Shown in pieces: positions 31,988 to 44,300 of a stretch of DNA of 64,000 nucleotides (positions within the stretch are counted from its first letter, which is position 1; each line of letters starts with the position of its first letter). Position numbers and translations under genes: made by a program. Origin of the DNA: Chelonoidis abingdonii (lineage: Eukaryota; Chordata; Testudines; Testudinidae); contig NC_133778.1 of assembly GCF_003597395.2 (NCBI RefSeq), forward strand, positions 26,634,108-26,698,107. The letters run 5' to 3'. The notes beneath the pieces are model-generated. The model saw nothing but the letters and a program-made list of their open reading frames with translations, ran no database searches and was not told the DNA's origin.

Positions 31988-34900
31988 CCATGACCAAGAT
32001 TATAAAAAAAAAATTTTATACTGTTGGGCTTCTAGGCTGAAATATAGATTTGTTTTTCAGATGTGCTGAGCACCCAGCAGCTCCCGTATGAAAGGACATT
32101 CATTTTATTTTACCCTGGGTGCAACTGCAGTGCTGCCTCTGTACTTCTAGAGATCAAGATATTTAATCAGGTGCCTAAAAATACCCCAAGGAGCTCAACT
32201 TAAGGTTTCTGTTTATTAAAAAGTCTTGGCCCTTGTGATTAAGCTACCTTTCCCCCCATCGAGATGGTTCCACCAGGTTACAATGAAGGCACTTTGGCAC
32301 AGAAATTTGCAGTATTGCTGCACATTCTGTTCTGTGCCCATTTTGTGGATAAACTGCATTTCATTTCGGCATCTCTCATGAGTAATAAACTCTGAACATT
32401 GAGTCAAGATGATGAGGCTATGTTTGTATCATGATTTCCCTTCATACAGCACTCATGATACAACAGCATTTTATAATAAAAAAGAATACTCGGGATTCAT
32501 AACCCTGATTAAATGCTGCTGAGGAATTTTAAGTCCATCTTCTAACTAAGATACTGGCAAATTGAAAACAAATAATATATTTAGCATATCAAACATTGCT
32601 TAGGGGACTGCCTAAACTAGGCATCTAGTAGATTGTACCTAACTGCTTCGTAAAAAGAGTTAATAAAGAAAATGATGAACTGTCATCATTTTCAAGAATA
32701 AAATCCTTACCCAAGGCAGAAGAAATATTGTTTTATTATTTTGTAATCATCAGTGCAGAGATCTTCAAATGTTTTGTTCCTTAAACATTAGTTGCTTTCA
32801 GACACTTTAATAAATCTTATTGTAGTGATATGAAATGATGTAATATGTTTCAGTGCTGAACAATACATACACAATCGAAAGCTATCATTTCAGTGTGTGT
32901 AGCCATATAAATGTCATGATGACTTTTTCTTTGTACTATGTCTTTCCATTTCTAAGGAATCTGCTTATCTGGAGGGGTCAGCAGCCATTTTGTGAGGAAA
33001 AGCTAATGAAACATTACACTGTGCTCTCTCATGACTTTGCTTGTGGAGTATGTGTTTTTAGTTTGTCTCCTTTAAAATTATTCAGGCTGGAAGTATTTGG
33101 ATGCTCCTTTAGTATGGAAAAACATCACAGCAAGAATCACAATGGTCATATGTGAATTACTTATTTCCCAATAAGTTAAACTCTCAGCCAAAATTTCTTT
33201 TGTACCTATCTATGGTATGCTCCAGTCTTTCCTTGCGTTCATACATGGGGGGTTCCCATTATGGGAATAATTACCATTATTGAACACAACATCCTTTGCA
33301 TTGATGAGAGGACATAATGTGTGTGATGTGAAAAACTGAATTGGGTAAATAAAATTAAGAAATCAGTGAGCATCCACAGCTCCCTAAATCCAAGAAAAGC
33401 TACATTTTCAAATGCCAGTGTCCAAATTACACCAGTGCTCCTGCATTTGTGTTTAAGTGCACAGAGTCCCAGTTTTCATATGCAAATACATATTTTGAGA
33501 TGCACATGTGGGATCTTGAGAAACAATAGGTACAATCTTAAATTTTGCATATATGACTTGGTATCAAATTTTTATACATGGACCCCCTAAGCCTCAAGTT
33601 TTCATCATCTCTTCTATTTTAAAAGTTATATAATGGAGAAAGAATAATAAATCATATAAGGTTTTATTTGTACTCTTTGGGGTGGCTATGTATTGCACGT
33701 GTGAGACAAAACCATGAATGAATTATTCAGGTCAACTCAAATGAGTGCCAGTAAAACATTTCTGTCAGACCACACCATATACATAATAGAAACATTATTT
33801 TTCTCAAATGTTTGGGAAAGTAGTACAATTTTGAGATTTTTTTAAAAAATGCCTATAGTTGTAAAGCCACATGTTTTAATTACTATAAGTGTAACTGTAC
33901 AAAATACTTAGAGGAAAAATATAGCTAAATGCCTCTAAAAAGACAATTTTATATACATTTCTTCTAGGTAAGTCTCATTTTGGCAATTGGAATTTGGACA
34001 AGCACTGTGCATCCCTGTAGAAGGTGGAAACTCTGCCTGTTTTCATTATATAAATCTCCTATTTGTAGCATTCATTAATCACAAGATATTGAACTTAAAT
34101 CTATCAACACAAAAGAGAATTTGAGCTGTTCTGTGTTATGTTGGGAGGGGTGAGTCTGTATGTGGAGAAAATTATAGGGTTAAGGTCCAAATATTGGAAA
34201 ACATAAAGTATATTTAGATATAATTATCTTGAAAACTAGACAATTTCATTATAATATAAGCTAGAAAAATGTGGCATTTCTAATTAGGAATTCTTTAATG
34301 GTTAGATCATGACTTTTTAAAGTAGTAATTGGGCATGTTGTAAAATTTCAAGGTCTGTGATTTTAAAATTGAATTGATCTTTGACTTATGTAAAAGAATA
34401 GATAGATAAGTGAGTGCCTCACAGAGGAGACAAGCTGTCTGTGATATTATGACTGGAACAAGATTTTCAAAGGAATTCAGAATAGACAATCAATCCTCTG
34501 ATCTTCCTTTGCACACCAAAAAGACGACTCAATTAGATTTAGTTAGCTAAAACTGAGAATGTAGCTTTTTAAGAGTCAAAGAATTCAACAGATGAAGAAA
34601 AACCATAAATTCCAATGGTAACAGGGCCTCAAATAGATCATCTGCTGTCTTTAAGGTATTCCCCAAAATGGAGCCTGTAGTTTATATTTTTTAAATGTTT
34701 CTAGCCTTAATTGTTGCAAAGTAGCTTTCTGGATAGAATTTTGTAGCCTTCTTTAGTTTAGAATCAGACAGCTGGAAATGGAAGCACGAAGAAAAGTGTG
34801 ACCTTATCACAATGGGGTGTTAACTTTAAAGCGGGAGATCCTGGAAGCCCTGGGAATGCAGCTCCCAGGTCCTGAGGTTCCTTACTCAGCCAGTGCTAGC

Positions 34901-35269
34901 AGGGCCACCAAGATTGTCACTCCTCTTCAGCCCACCAGGTAGATTTTTCCTTCTAAATTATTAGATTTAATTTTTCAAAATGAAAATGTTTCAGATACTG
35001 TTCTGTGGAGAATTTTGTGATCCTTGGTTTACATTCCAAATTGGAATGAAACTCAGTTTTGAAATTCTGAAATCCTTTGGGAAACAGAATTCCTTTCTCC
35101 AGAGAACTTTTTTAATTATAAACATTTCAAAAGGTCTGTCTGCTTTCTCTTCTGGGGACTGATGCAGCCCAGAGTACATGATGGGCCAAATCCTCATACA
35201 ATTCAAAACAAGGATAAAACTTTCATTGGCTTTAATAGAACTAGGATTTGACCAAATGTAAATAGTTAA
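31988..35269. other. Unannotated AT-rich stretch
   Basis: 3.3 kb with no recognisable gene. A short fragment at 32056-32102 (TTTTCAGATGTGCTGAGCACC) belongs to a palindromic CAGATTTTCAGAGG repeat. A fold-back fragment (CATTGGCTTTAATAGAAC) lies at 35183-35252. Confidence 0.45.
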
Positions 35270-35389
35270 CATAAGAACGGCCATACTGGGTCAGACCAAC
35301 GGTCCATCTAGCCCAGTATCATGTCTTCCTACAGTGGCCAATGCCAGGTGCTTCAGAGGGAATGAACAGAACAGGTAATCATCAAGTGA
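35270..35389 (-). mobile_element. CR1 LINE 3' end, short copy
   Basis: Starts with octamer complement CATAAGAA, then CGGCCATACTGGGTCAGACC, GGTCCATCTAGCCCAGTATC, CAGTGGCCAATGCCAGGTGC and GGGAATGAACAGAACAGGT. Low divergence from the CR1 at 20595 suggests a younger subfamily. 5' truncated to 120 bp. Confidence 0.9.
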
Positions 35390-35890
35390 AAGTTCTTGCA
35401 CTATTTTGTCATATGGTGTCCAGACCAGGACCAGATAGTGCTTCTGCACTGGCCTTGATTATGACTTGCTTCTGTGGCACGGGCAATGGTTTGAGCTGAC
35501 TCTTTTCCCCTCTGTCCCTGTTAACATTGGATGCTGCACAGTGGCTAACGAGAACTCTTAAGATTACTTTTTTTTTAATTATGGTTTTAAAACGTGTTTG
35601 TAGTTAAAACTTCAGGGATTTTCAGGAGTATTTGACAGCAATTAGCATCTTTAAGCAAAATTTGCTTGTTTTAAATATCTTCAACTGCATCAGATGCTGC
35701 AGTTAGGAAAGCATCGAGGCACTCCAGAAACCTTTCCATCTAGTTTGTATGGAAAACTAACTGAGAATGAAGCAGGACTTAAATTAAATAGGTGGTTTTT
35801 AATTTAAAATCTGTTGGATTGTTAATGGGGCCTTGGTGTCTTAACAGTAGCTGATGAATTCTAAAGGATCAATGCCAAAGCCATAGTCAA
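35390..35890. other. Unannotated stretch
   Basis: Nothing recognisable. Confidence 0.4.
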
Positions 35891-35940
35891 GCCTGCACTT
35901 AAGTATTCCTAAAAAGCCTGCACTTAAGTATTCCTAAAAA
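35891..35940. repeat. Perfect 25-bp tandem duplication
   Basis: Two identical adjacent units, 35891-35915 and 35916-35940, each starting GCCTGCACTTAAGTATTCC. No mismatch, so a recent event. Confidence 0.97.
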
Positions 35941-35959
35941 GTTGTGGCTACTATAGTTC

Positions 35960-36137
35960 TATATGCAGTGGTGTTGTAGCAATGTCAGTCCCAGGATTAT
36001 AAGAGAGACAAGGTGGGTGAGGTAATAGCTTTTATTGGACCTACTTTTCTTGGTGAGGGAGACAAGCTCGTCTCTCTCACACCAACAGAAGTTGGTCCAA
36101 TAAAAGCTATTCCCTCACCCACCTTGTCTCTCTCATA
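35960..36137. repeat. Dispersed repeat converted into a 132-bp palindrome
   Basis: GTTGTAGCAATGTCAGTCCC opens the repeat unit (as at 25235). From 36002 the sequence AGAGAGACAAGGTGGGTGAG ... ATAGCTTTTATTGGACC is mirrored as its reverse complement up to 36133. The centre is at 36067/36068 with essentially no loop and only a few mismatches. The unit's first part was duplicated in inverse orientation. Confidence 0.92.
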
Positions 36138-36593
36138 GCTCTACTATTTCACTGAAAAATAGCAAGTGAATTGGGGATGAAATAGGGTAGGTCTTCTTTC
36201 ATCAATGGAAAAATAATTTTTCTATTGTTGTTTGTGTCTGAGGAAAGGTAATATGAGTCTTCAGAATTTGGAGGACTGCAAAGAACTGAAGTCTGAAATA
36301 GTTTCTGCAGACAGTTGTTGGGAGGGGTGAACTCCTTGTGAACAGGTTTCATGATATGGCATATTCTCTACCATGAAAAAAAGCATTGTGTTAGAAACAT
36401 TAAGTAACATGATGAGTTGCTCTTTGTGTGGATGATGATAGTACAGTTTAAAAATGTGTTGGCTGGTAATAGTTAACTATGCGGGGATCATAAAGTTAAC
36501 CACATTAAAATCACCTAAGTTAAACATGGCGAAACTTGTCTGGCTAACAGTGACTAGCTAACATATTTTAAAACACAACTGGCCTTTTCCACA

Positions 36594-36932
36594 GGCTTTA
36601 TCTACACTTTAAGTGGCTTATGGAATATATACACTGCATGCCTCCCAGCACATGTAAACAGCAGTGTAGCTGGTGAGTCACTGCTTAGGTGAGTAGAGTA
36701 CAGACACACCAGAACCATCGAGTATATACCACATACAGGTCTCTACATGCCCAAACAGTGCCTTCCCCCATCTACGCTGATGTTTTTATTAGCGTAGTGT
36801 CCAGCTGCCTTTCCCCATTCCTTCCCTTCACTGGAGCTTTTCACTGCTACGTGCTGCAGTGTGGACACAACCTGCTTTTCACTGTAGCCTGTAGCTACAT
36901 GTGTGCTACATACCACCACCAGTGTAAACCAG
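36594..36932. mobile_element. Harbinger-type MITE (as 10481-10845), copy 2
   Basis: Starts GGCTTTATCTACACTTTAAG. Shares with 10481-10845, in order, ATGCCCAAACAGTGCCTTCC (vs TGTGCCCAACCAGTGCTTCC), CATCTACGCTGATGTTTTTA, CAGTGTGGACACAACCTGCT and the CACCACCAGTGTAAACC end region. The right terminus is degraded. Surrounding AACATATTTTAAAACACAAC and AACATTGTGTTAGTTAACAT may be remnants of an enclosing palindromic element (about 36460-37015). Confidence 0.58.
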
Positions 36933-37019
36933 GTGCAAGGAACAAGCTCATGTTTAACATTGTGTTAGTTAACATGTTTTCTTACACAATGCTTTTTCCC
37001 AGAGTGGACAAGGCCTGCC

Positions 37020-39066
37020 GGGCCTGCCTAGTCAGTATGTTCAGAGGGAGAACACAGAAGTAAACCCATTCTGGGGGGCGGGGAGGGCGGTTTCCCAGCT
37101 TGGAGATTTACAGAGGGTCACCTTTCTCTCTAGAAAGACTTAGGCAGAGGTGCTGTCATAGCTGAATGTCTTTGTAGGAGTGTGAGAGGTATTGTGCAGA
37201 ACAGACTGCAGGCCCTGAATAATATGCTGCTGGGGATTCTGCTAACAGTATATCTTAAACCTTGTCAATGTGCTAGCAGGCATATTTTCCTGTTTTTTAA
37301 AGTTGAATAAAAGCAGTGAGGCGAGAAGAGATCAGGTACAGGATAGAATATACAGCAGCATTTTTACTCTAATTGGATGTCTCTTATAAATGAGAGAGAG
37401 CATCAAACCATATACTACAATTTGTTAAATACAATTTTTTCCTTTGTTCCCGAGGCAGACCTTTCTAATATTTGATGGATTAAGGCTACATCCCTGCACA
37501 TACATCCCTTCACATGTCCCTCCTTTCAGAGTATGTTTGCCATCACCTGTTGTTATTTAGTGATATTGTTGAGTGTTCTCATCTTGCTTCCTATCACCCT
37601 AACATGGAGGGGATGGAAACATTTTATAGACTGTAACAAAGGAATATTGTTGTGTCCCCCAAACCTGGCCTTTATTACTGTTGGAAGTACCCAAGATAGA
37701 GGATGTATTTGTCCACTTTTAATGTAGAAGTCTCAGCTATTGTTTCATCGTTAGATCCTGAAACTGACCTCTGCATAAGCCAACAGCTGCTTTACTACCT
37801 TGCAATTAATAAATCATTCTTCTGGTTCCAAGTGTTCTATACCTAGAAAATAAAACTTCCTTAATGAGCTTTTGTTATTTTAGCATCAGCTAAGTCTCTG
37901 CTGAGAAAAGGAAAATATGATTCAGGCAATGAAAAACATATGTTATGGGAAGACAAGCTGCTATCAGACTACATCAACAATTTAATTGACTAAAATGGAA
38001 CCCTTTCTTCCGCACCCCCAGCATGTCAGAAAATGATCAATCAAAACTTGCTCTCCATTCCTTTTCTTTGCAAGCATCTGTTAATTCTATGCCGCAACTT
38101 ATGAAGGCTTTAAAATAAAACGCCATGACTTATTACAGATACAACTGGAAAATATTTTCTACCTGTGTGACCCATTAAATAATGGAAGGTTTGTTTCAAA
38201 GACCCAGCTCTGTGAACTTAATCAGATTTTTTTTCTTCTTTTTTTAACTAAGAGCCAACTCCAGGAAGTGCTAAAATTGCCATTGTATTAATTTTCACTG
38301 AGTGATTGAATGATTCCTTAGCTTCTTTTATGGAAAAGGAAGCAAAATCTTGCTTAGAGGTCATCTCTAATTAGAAATCAAAATGTAACTTCAGATAATT
38401 TCATCAAAAATGTATAAATAGCTAATCAGTACGAGTCCAATAGCTTTGTTTTCTAATTAGTGCCACACAAAGGCTCCTTGAAATAGGAAGACAGTTGGGT
38501 CTCCTGCCTCAAACTTCACAGCCCAATCAATAGTTTCAAACTGATGTTCTCTTTGAACTACTCTCCCAGGATAAATTACTTATGGCTTAAATGTTACATT
38601 TACATTTATTATTCTCTATCCCTGATAACATGTGAAGCTGCAGAAGATTAAAGCAGCAATAACTGAAGTTAGAACTCTGGAAATGAAGTTCAAGCATTAG
38701 AAATGAGTGTTTAGAAAAATGGAAAAGATGGATACTTAAGGCTACATTTTAAATAAATAAAAACTCTTTTCTTCATTAGAGAAAGCAACATATTATTTTC
38801 CTTGTGTTGTTGAATTTGGGCCCTGATGCATCTTTGTGTATCTATATTTTTAGATCTACAGACTTGGATTTTTTAAAGTATTTAATGAAGATAGTGTTTT
38901 AGAAAACCTAGCATCAAACACGATCTAACCCAGCTCATGTGGAGTCATTCTCTGTGCTCCTGCAAAAGTACCTATGGTGTTGCCCTGGATTTGAGGGGTT
39001 TGTGTACCCAACCCTTTAATTAAACTATTTGCAACCATATTGTGTGCATTCAGCCACCATGAATGA
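37020..39066. other. Repeat-poor AT-rich stretch; possible conserved non-coding element
   Basis: 2 kb without recognised repeats or genes. At 37860-38480 the sequence holds homeodomain-type words, including two exact CTAATTAG palindromes at 38367-38374 and 38453-38460. Enhancer function is inference only. Confidence 0.35.
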
Positions 39067-39305
39067 GAGCTGGTCTACACTAACTCTGTAAGTCAATCTA
39101 AGTTACGTTAGTTCAGTTATGTAAGTCAGCGTAACTTATGTTGCTTTACAGCGCTGTCTACATCACTCTGTCAATGGGAAATGCTCTCCCATTGACACAG
39201 CTTCTGCCTTTTGGGGAGGTGGAGTAGAGACATAGCAGGAGAGAGCTCTCACATCAATTTAGCATGTCTTCACCAGACCCACTAAATTGACACCACTGCA
39301 TCTAT
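39067..39305. mobile_element. Harbinger-type palindromic MITE
   Basis: Starts GAGCTGGTCTACACTAACTC. The body has AATGCTCTCCCATTGACAC and GTCTTCACCAGACCCACTAA, the latter also in 53961-54110 (GTCTTCATTAGACCCACTAA). Inner GTAAGTCAATCTAAGTTACG repeats in inverted form. The right terminus is eroded. Confidence 0.6.
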
Positions 39306-39439
39306 GTCTGCGTTATCTTGTCTGCAATCAACCTGGGAAAGGATAATTTCTAGACCCTAGATTTAGAATATATATTGTCAAGTCAGCAAGATATACCTGC
39401 TCTGTCTCTGGCACCACAATATAAAATGTTCCATGATGC

Positions 39440-39680
39440 GATTTATAGACTCCCAAGCCAAAAGGGACCATTGGGATTATTCAGTTTGACCTCCTTTATA
39501 ACAGAGGCCAGCTATTGGACTTCCCCTAAATACTTCCTTATGTAGAGCATATCTTTAACAAAAAAAAATGCAACCTTGATTTCAAAACTGTACCTAATAG
39601 CCCATCAAAATAATCAACATCTCTAGAAGATCCAGAACACCCATTTCCTACAATTAGCCTGTTTCTAATATTAAAGGAAC
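39440..39680 (-). mobile_element. Old CR1 LINE 3' end
   Basis: Reverse complement reads GAGGTCAAACTGAATAATCC, CAATGGTCCCTTTTGGCTTG and GGGAGTCTATAAAT, matching the CR1 3' terminal pattern GAGGTCAGACTAGATGATC...ATGGTCCCTTCTGGC...GTCTATGA. A different and more diverged CR1 subfamily from the copies at 16605, 20595 and 35270. Confidence 0.68.
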
Positions 39681-39880
39681 GATGGAAGTAAAAACATCAG
39701 AGAAGAGGTTTTTTTAATTGTGATTGGTTCCTTTACCTTGGCCATTACATGGAATATTAAATACCTGTATATCCTTGTCCTGTCATTCCTGTTAAGAAAG
39801 GGCTCACTCTTGTGCCAAGGAACTCAATAGGAATTTTGTAGTATATCTCCAGTAATAGAAAGATGAATAGAGATATTTCT

Positions 39881-39987
39881 CAAAAAGAACAGTACTAGTG
39901 GCACCTTAGAGACTAAGATGTTAGTCTCTAAGGTGCCATGAGTACTCCTGTTTTTGCGGATACAGACTAACACAGCTGCTACTCTGA
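39881..39987 (+). repeat. Repeat 3' end with inverted duplication (hairpin)
   Basis: The right arm TTAGTCTCTAAGGTGCCATG AGTACTCCTG (39921-39950) continues into TTTTTGCGGATACAGACTAA and CACAGCTGCTACTCTGAAAC, the usual 3' end of the repeat also present at 22392-22553. The left arm (39881-39916) is its near-perfect reverse complement. The loop is GATG (39917-39920). Confidence 0.9.
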
Positions 39988-40439
39988 AACAAGAGATACT
40001 TCTAATAATGTCCAATTGGCCAAAAACAATTGGAACATATTCAACAAGATTTTCAGTTGTCCCCTCCTCAATGTCCTCACCGATACCAACTAGTAGTTTT
40101 CTTAGACCTGCTTATGCTCAGCTAGTCTTAAGAGGAATGGACATGGTCCAGAGGTTCACTATAATCATTTCTGCAAATCCCAGGTCTTCCTCCTGCTATC
40201 TAGGGTTTCCCACAAGACTTTATGGACAGGAGAGAGGATGGCTTAACCATCACTACTGGAACCCAATTTACTAATTCTCTCTTAGAAGGGAATGGAACCC
40301 CGGGAACAACTAGACATCTTCCTGTGTCCTGGGCAGGGAGGCCCACTGTCAGCTCATTTTTCTTACACACAGCTTGCTTGGGAATTTGATCAGAGGAATG
40401 TTAATATAATTATTTATGTAACAATAATTCTTAAGGGGC
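39988..40439. other. Unannotated stretch
   Basis: No gene recognised. Frames at 39954-40274 and 40292-40489 partly overlap repeats and show no domain. Confidence 0.4.
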
Positions 40440-40590
40440 CTCTACTGCATCCAGGATCTCGTTGTACTAGACACTGTATACAAACATAGTAAGAGATTGT
40501 TCCTGCACTGAAGAGCTAAATAGATAAGGGAAACAAGGACAAGAAGAAGTAAAGTAACCAGTGTCACGCAGCAGGTACTTGGGCAGGAAC
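40440..40590 (-). repeat. SINE/CORE-related tail repeat, copy 1
   Basis: CTAGACACTGTATACAAACATAG, GATTGTTCCTGCACTGAAGAG and CAGTGTCACGCAGCAGGT parallel 40988-41200 and belong to the amniote repeat with GTGCTAGGCACTGTACAAAC. Confidence 0.55.
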
Positions 40591-40987
40591 TGTGTGTGTG
40601 TGTAATGCTGAGTATTGCTCTTTGAGTATGCAGAAGCCCCTAACAAAATTTGTTTCCAAAAATCTTCTCATCTTAAAGGGATCAAATCAAATTCCTGGAG
40701 TTATTCAGAGCTAAAAATAATGATTCAATTGCACCCTGTAGTTGAGTAGCATACACAGCAGCATATTGATCTGTACTCCGTTGCATTATATTTACAATAC
40801 GGTATGATCAATACTCTTATTTTTGAACCAGTAGTCCTACAGTTATAAAGCTGGGGTATTTTATTGTAAGACTATAATACATTTGACTGACTTAAAAAAC
40901 TCTAAGTCTGACATACTGTAAGCAAAATAGGTGAGAGAACAAAATAATTGGCTTTGTACAATTCTTAGAATATTGCATTTGTTACAG

Positions 40988-41200
40988 TAAAACCCGGAGA
41001 CACCATTGTGTTAGGCACTGTACAAATACATAGTAAAAGACAATCCCTGCCACCGAGAGTTTACAAATGAAGTAGACAGACAAAGAGTGAGGGGGAAACA
41101 GAAGTACAGACAAGTGAAACAACCTTGCCTAAGGTCACCCAGCAAATCAGGGCAGAGCTGGAAAAAGAGCTTATTCCCAGGCCAGTACCCCGGCTGCCTT
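40988..41200 (-). repeat. SINE/CORE-related tail repeat, copy 2
   Basis: CATTGTGTTAGGCACTGTAC, GACAATCCCTGCCACCGAG, then CCTTGCCTAAGGTCACCCAG and CAGGGCAGAGCTGG, the reverse complement of a MIR/CORE-type SINE with its extended tail. Confidence 0.65.
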
Positions 41201-41219
41201 ACAATTTAAATACAAATGT

Positions 41220-41320
41220 AAGCCCTTATTCTTCTCCAGTATACATTGGTGTGACACAGCTATAGTTCATTAAAATCAAATCTTGTTACATTGGTGTAAC
41301 ATCAAGAAGAATCGAGCCAT
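41220..41320. repeat. Short fold-back repeat, TACATTGGTGTAAC type
   Basis: CTTATTCTTCTCCAGTATAC and ATTGGTGTAACATCAAGAAG ... CGAGCC are inverted arms around TTCATTAAAATCAAATC. Confidence 0.55.
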
Positions 41321-44300
41321 AGTGGCTACAAGATTTGTCAGTCCCTTTAAAATGACATTTTCCCTTTAAGGCCTGGTTCACTATCACTCCAGCCCTTATG
41401 CTTAAAATAAATCTGAAAATAGCAGCAGCTTTAGAAATGTAATCTCCAAGGAACTGCCATCGAAAGCTAGAAATTATAACTTAACAAAAAGAGGATATTG
41501 CGACCTACGGCTATTGTTGCGACTAGTATAGCATGCGCACCTGAATTCTACCAGTCCAATATGGAAAGAGAGAACCGTGTGATAGAATGTGGTGCTTTCA
41601 TTTGCTTTCCTTTCCAGCTCTAATAAGTAAGTAAAGATATTGAGGATAACAGTGATACCATAAAAAAAATTATTTCCATCTTTCTTAAATTGATTTTGAA
41701 AGTACAGCTCCAAATCCGAGTAAGCTCCATTTCAAGCTTATTTTTCTCATTTAGCTTTACTCTTATACATTTCACATTCCTTGTTTTATTACTGTCACAG
41801 CACTATTCTTCAGAAATAAGTTCTAAATCTGGATTTACGTAATTATAGTATCTCTTGAAAAATCATTTTAAATCACAAATAGATGATGCATCCTTTATAA
41901 ATCTCTAGCTGTAAACTTTTATTTTCTTAGGATTCTCCACCTACTTCTAATATACTCATTTAAAATTGCAGTTCCAGAAGGTAAGCAAGACGATAACACG
42001 ATAAAACATTATGCACTTAAAACACGTTCCATTTGCTTTAGCAAAGGCTGTAGAATCTCCTATTTCATAATAGAGTAATCCTTTCCCACCATGTTCCATA
42101 CATGAAGCAAGAGTTGGGTTTTGTACACTGAACAAATGTGGAAAATGGCATAATATAGTTCAGGTTATGAAGAAAATATGATTGTCCCAAGTACACGTGG
42201 AAGTCATTGTATGGGAGTCATTTCTTGATCTAAGTATGACAAGCTGCCTTGCTTCATTACTATATGTATAATTAATTTTCTACACTTATTAACCATTTTG
42301 ATAATTTATTACATGTAATTTTTTAACCTTTTAAAATACTTTTGCAATGACAGACATTTCATTGGGCCCTAAAAGAGATGTGGTGACTGCTTTGGTTTAT
42401 ACATGTATACACCTCTGCAAATGTCAGTTCCTCTTAAAGGAGGAAACTGCATTTGTGATCTCAGTGAGCACCCAGTGGCCATCCAAACCGAAGCTGGTTA
42501 GGCGGACCTACGTGAGCCACTCATCTAACTCAGTTTGCCTGATTTACTGGGAACCTGGGGATATTTTTTTGTTTGTTTTGTAAACCTGAGAGAAGTCATA
42601 TTCAAAGAAAAAGATACAGTAGAGTTAAATTTATTACTTTAGCTCCAACAACTAAATCCTCATCTGGCATGACCTTCATGAAAGGCTAATACAAATATTT
42701 TTTAAAAAAATTAAAAATCTACTGTACAATAATATATGGGGGAAGAGAGGCCAGAAACGTATGGTGACATACTACATCTGAACTTAATATACTTCCATGG
42801 AGTGAATATTCTGCAGAAAAATGCTCTTTCTTTACCTGCTGCTGAAAAATAAAAGCATGGGCTAGACGATCCAACCCTTATACTGGTGAACACTTACAAG
42901 AGTAGTCCCACTGAATTCAGTGGAACTATTTATGTGACATAAGTGGTTACCAATGTGAATTGATTGGTAATGTGAATTGGGTCCTAACTGTCTGCCACCA
43001 AAACTAGTTTCGGTTTTGTTTTAGCTACCACATGGTTTCCTGCTGTGTGGAAAATCTCTTTACTCTTCAACTTGATCCGCAAACCATGTCAAAAAAACAT
43101 ATTTTATTTTTTAATGTTGTGGCCCTTTAAGGTTGTTGGTATGCTTCATTTGATTGGCAGTCAGTCAGGAAGTACCCACCAGTGCTTCATGAGTAGTGGC
43201 CTTAGTACAAAAGATTGCAACAGGGTAAAAGAGAAGCCGACACATTCAAATTGGAGATGAGTGGAAGGCATTGGTGGTGGAGGTTTTGAAGAAGACTTGA
43301 GAAAGCATAATGTAGTTGTCATTACACGAGTCTTTGGATGAAAATTTTACTAGTATTTCAATGTGACCAGCAAACCAGAATCTGTTCCTGAAATATAAAA
43401 TATAAAGCTTTTCTATCAATGTGGCTATGATCTCTGAAGAAAATCAGTATATGTCTAACATTCTTAGAGAATAAGATATGAATCCAAGAGAATTTTATTC
43501 CACAGGAAGAAGATAAAGTGTAAATTTTGCATTTAAAAAAATGTGGTAACTTTCTAAAGCACAAACATTACCTGAAAAGTGTTTACAAAAATTAAGCTAT
43601 AATATAACTGAATCCTACCAACCACAGAAAAAAAACCAACCACCTTGTTTAGTATATGTGTTATTTAGATGTTTAAATTTGCGGTAGAAATTACTTGTAC
43701 ATAAATCAAATAAGATGATCACAGGCAAAATCCTGCTCATTTTAAGGAATTAGTTACATTGAAGTCAACAGGATTACTTGTGAGAATAAAGTAAGGCAGG
43801 CTTGGGCTCTAAGTCTTCAAAAAGTTATGCACTAACTTGAATCACTAGCTTCACGGACACTGATTTCAGTGAAGCTATGCTGATTTTCCCCAGCTGAAGA
43901 TCTGGCTTAATGTGTTCCCATATGCAGGCAAATAAGACATCATTTTTTTATTACAGTGTTGAGGTTCCATATAATTTTTCTCGGGTCTCAAAATGACCCT
44001 TTTGTCACATGTCAGTGATCTGAGGCAAAGTTTGGGGTCCTGAAAATATTCTGCAGTACTAAGATTTTTCCCAATGTGCAAATGTAATAAAAACAAAGTA
44101 ATGTTTAACTACTTTCCCAAAATTTACCATCATCCCCTCAATACCTAACCTTTATTTATAAATATAAATGTGTTAGTAATAATTGTCTAGCATTAATCAA
44201 ATGAGTGCCGTGGAGTCCATTATAAACTAGTCTATGGAGTATGATAAATTATTGAAACTTAAAACTAGTATACATAACCAGGGAATAGTTGGGGAATGGG

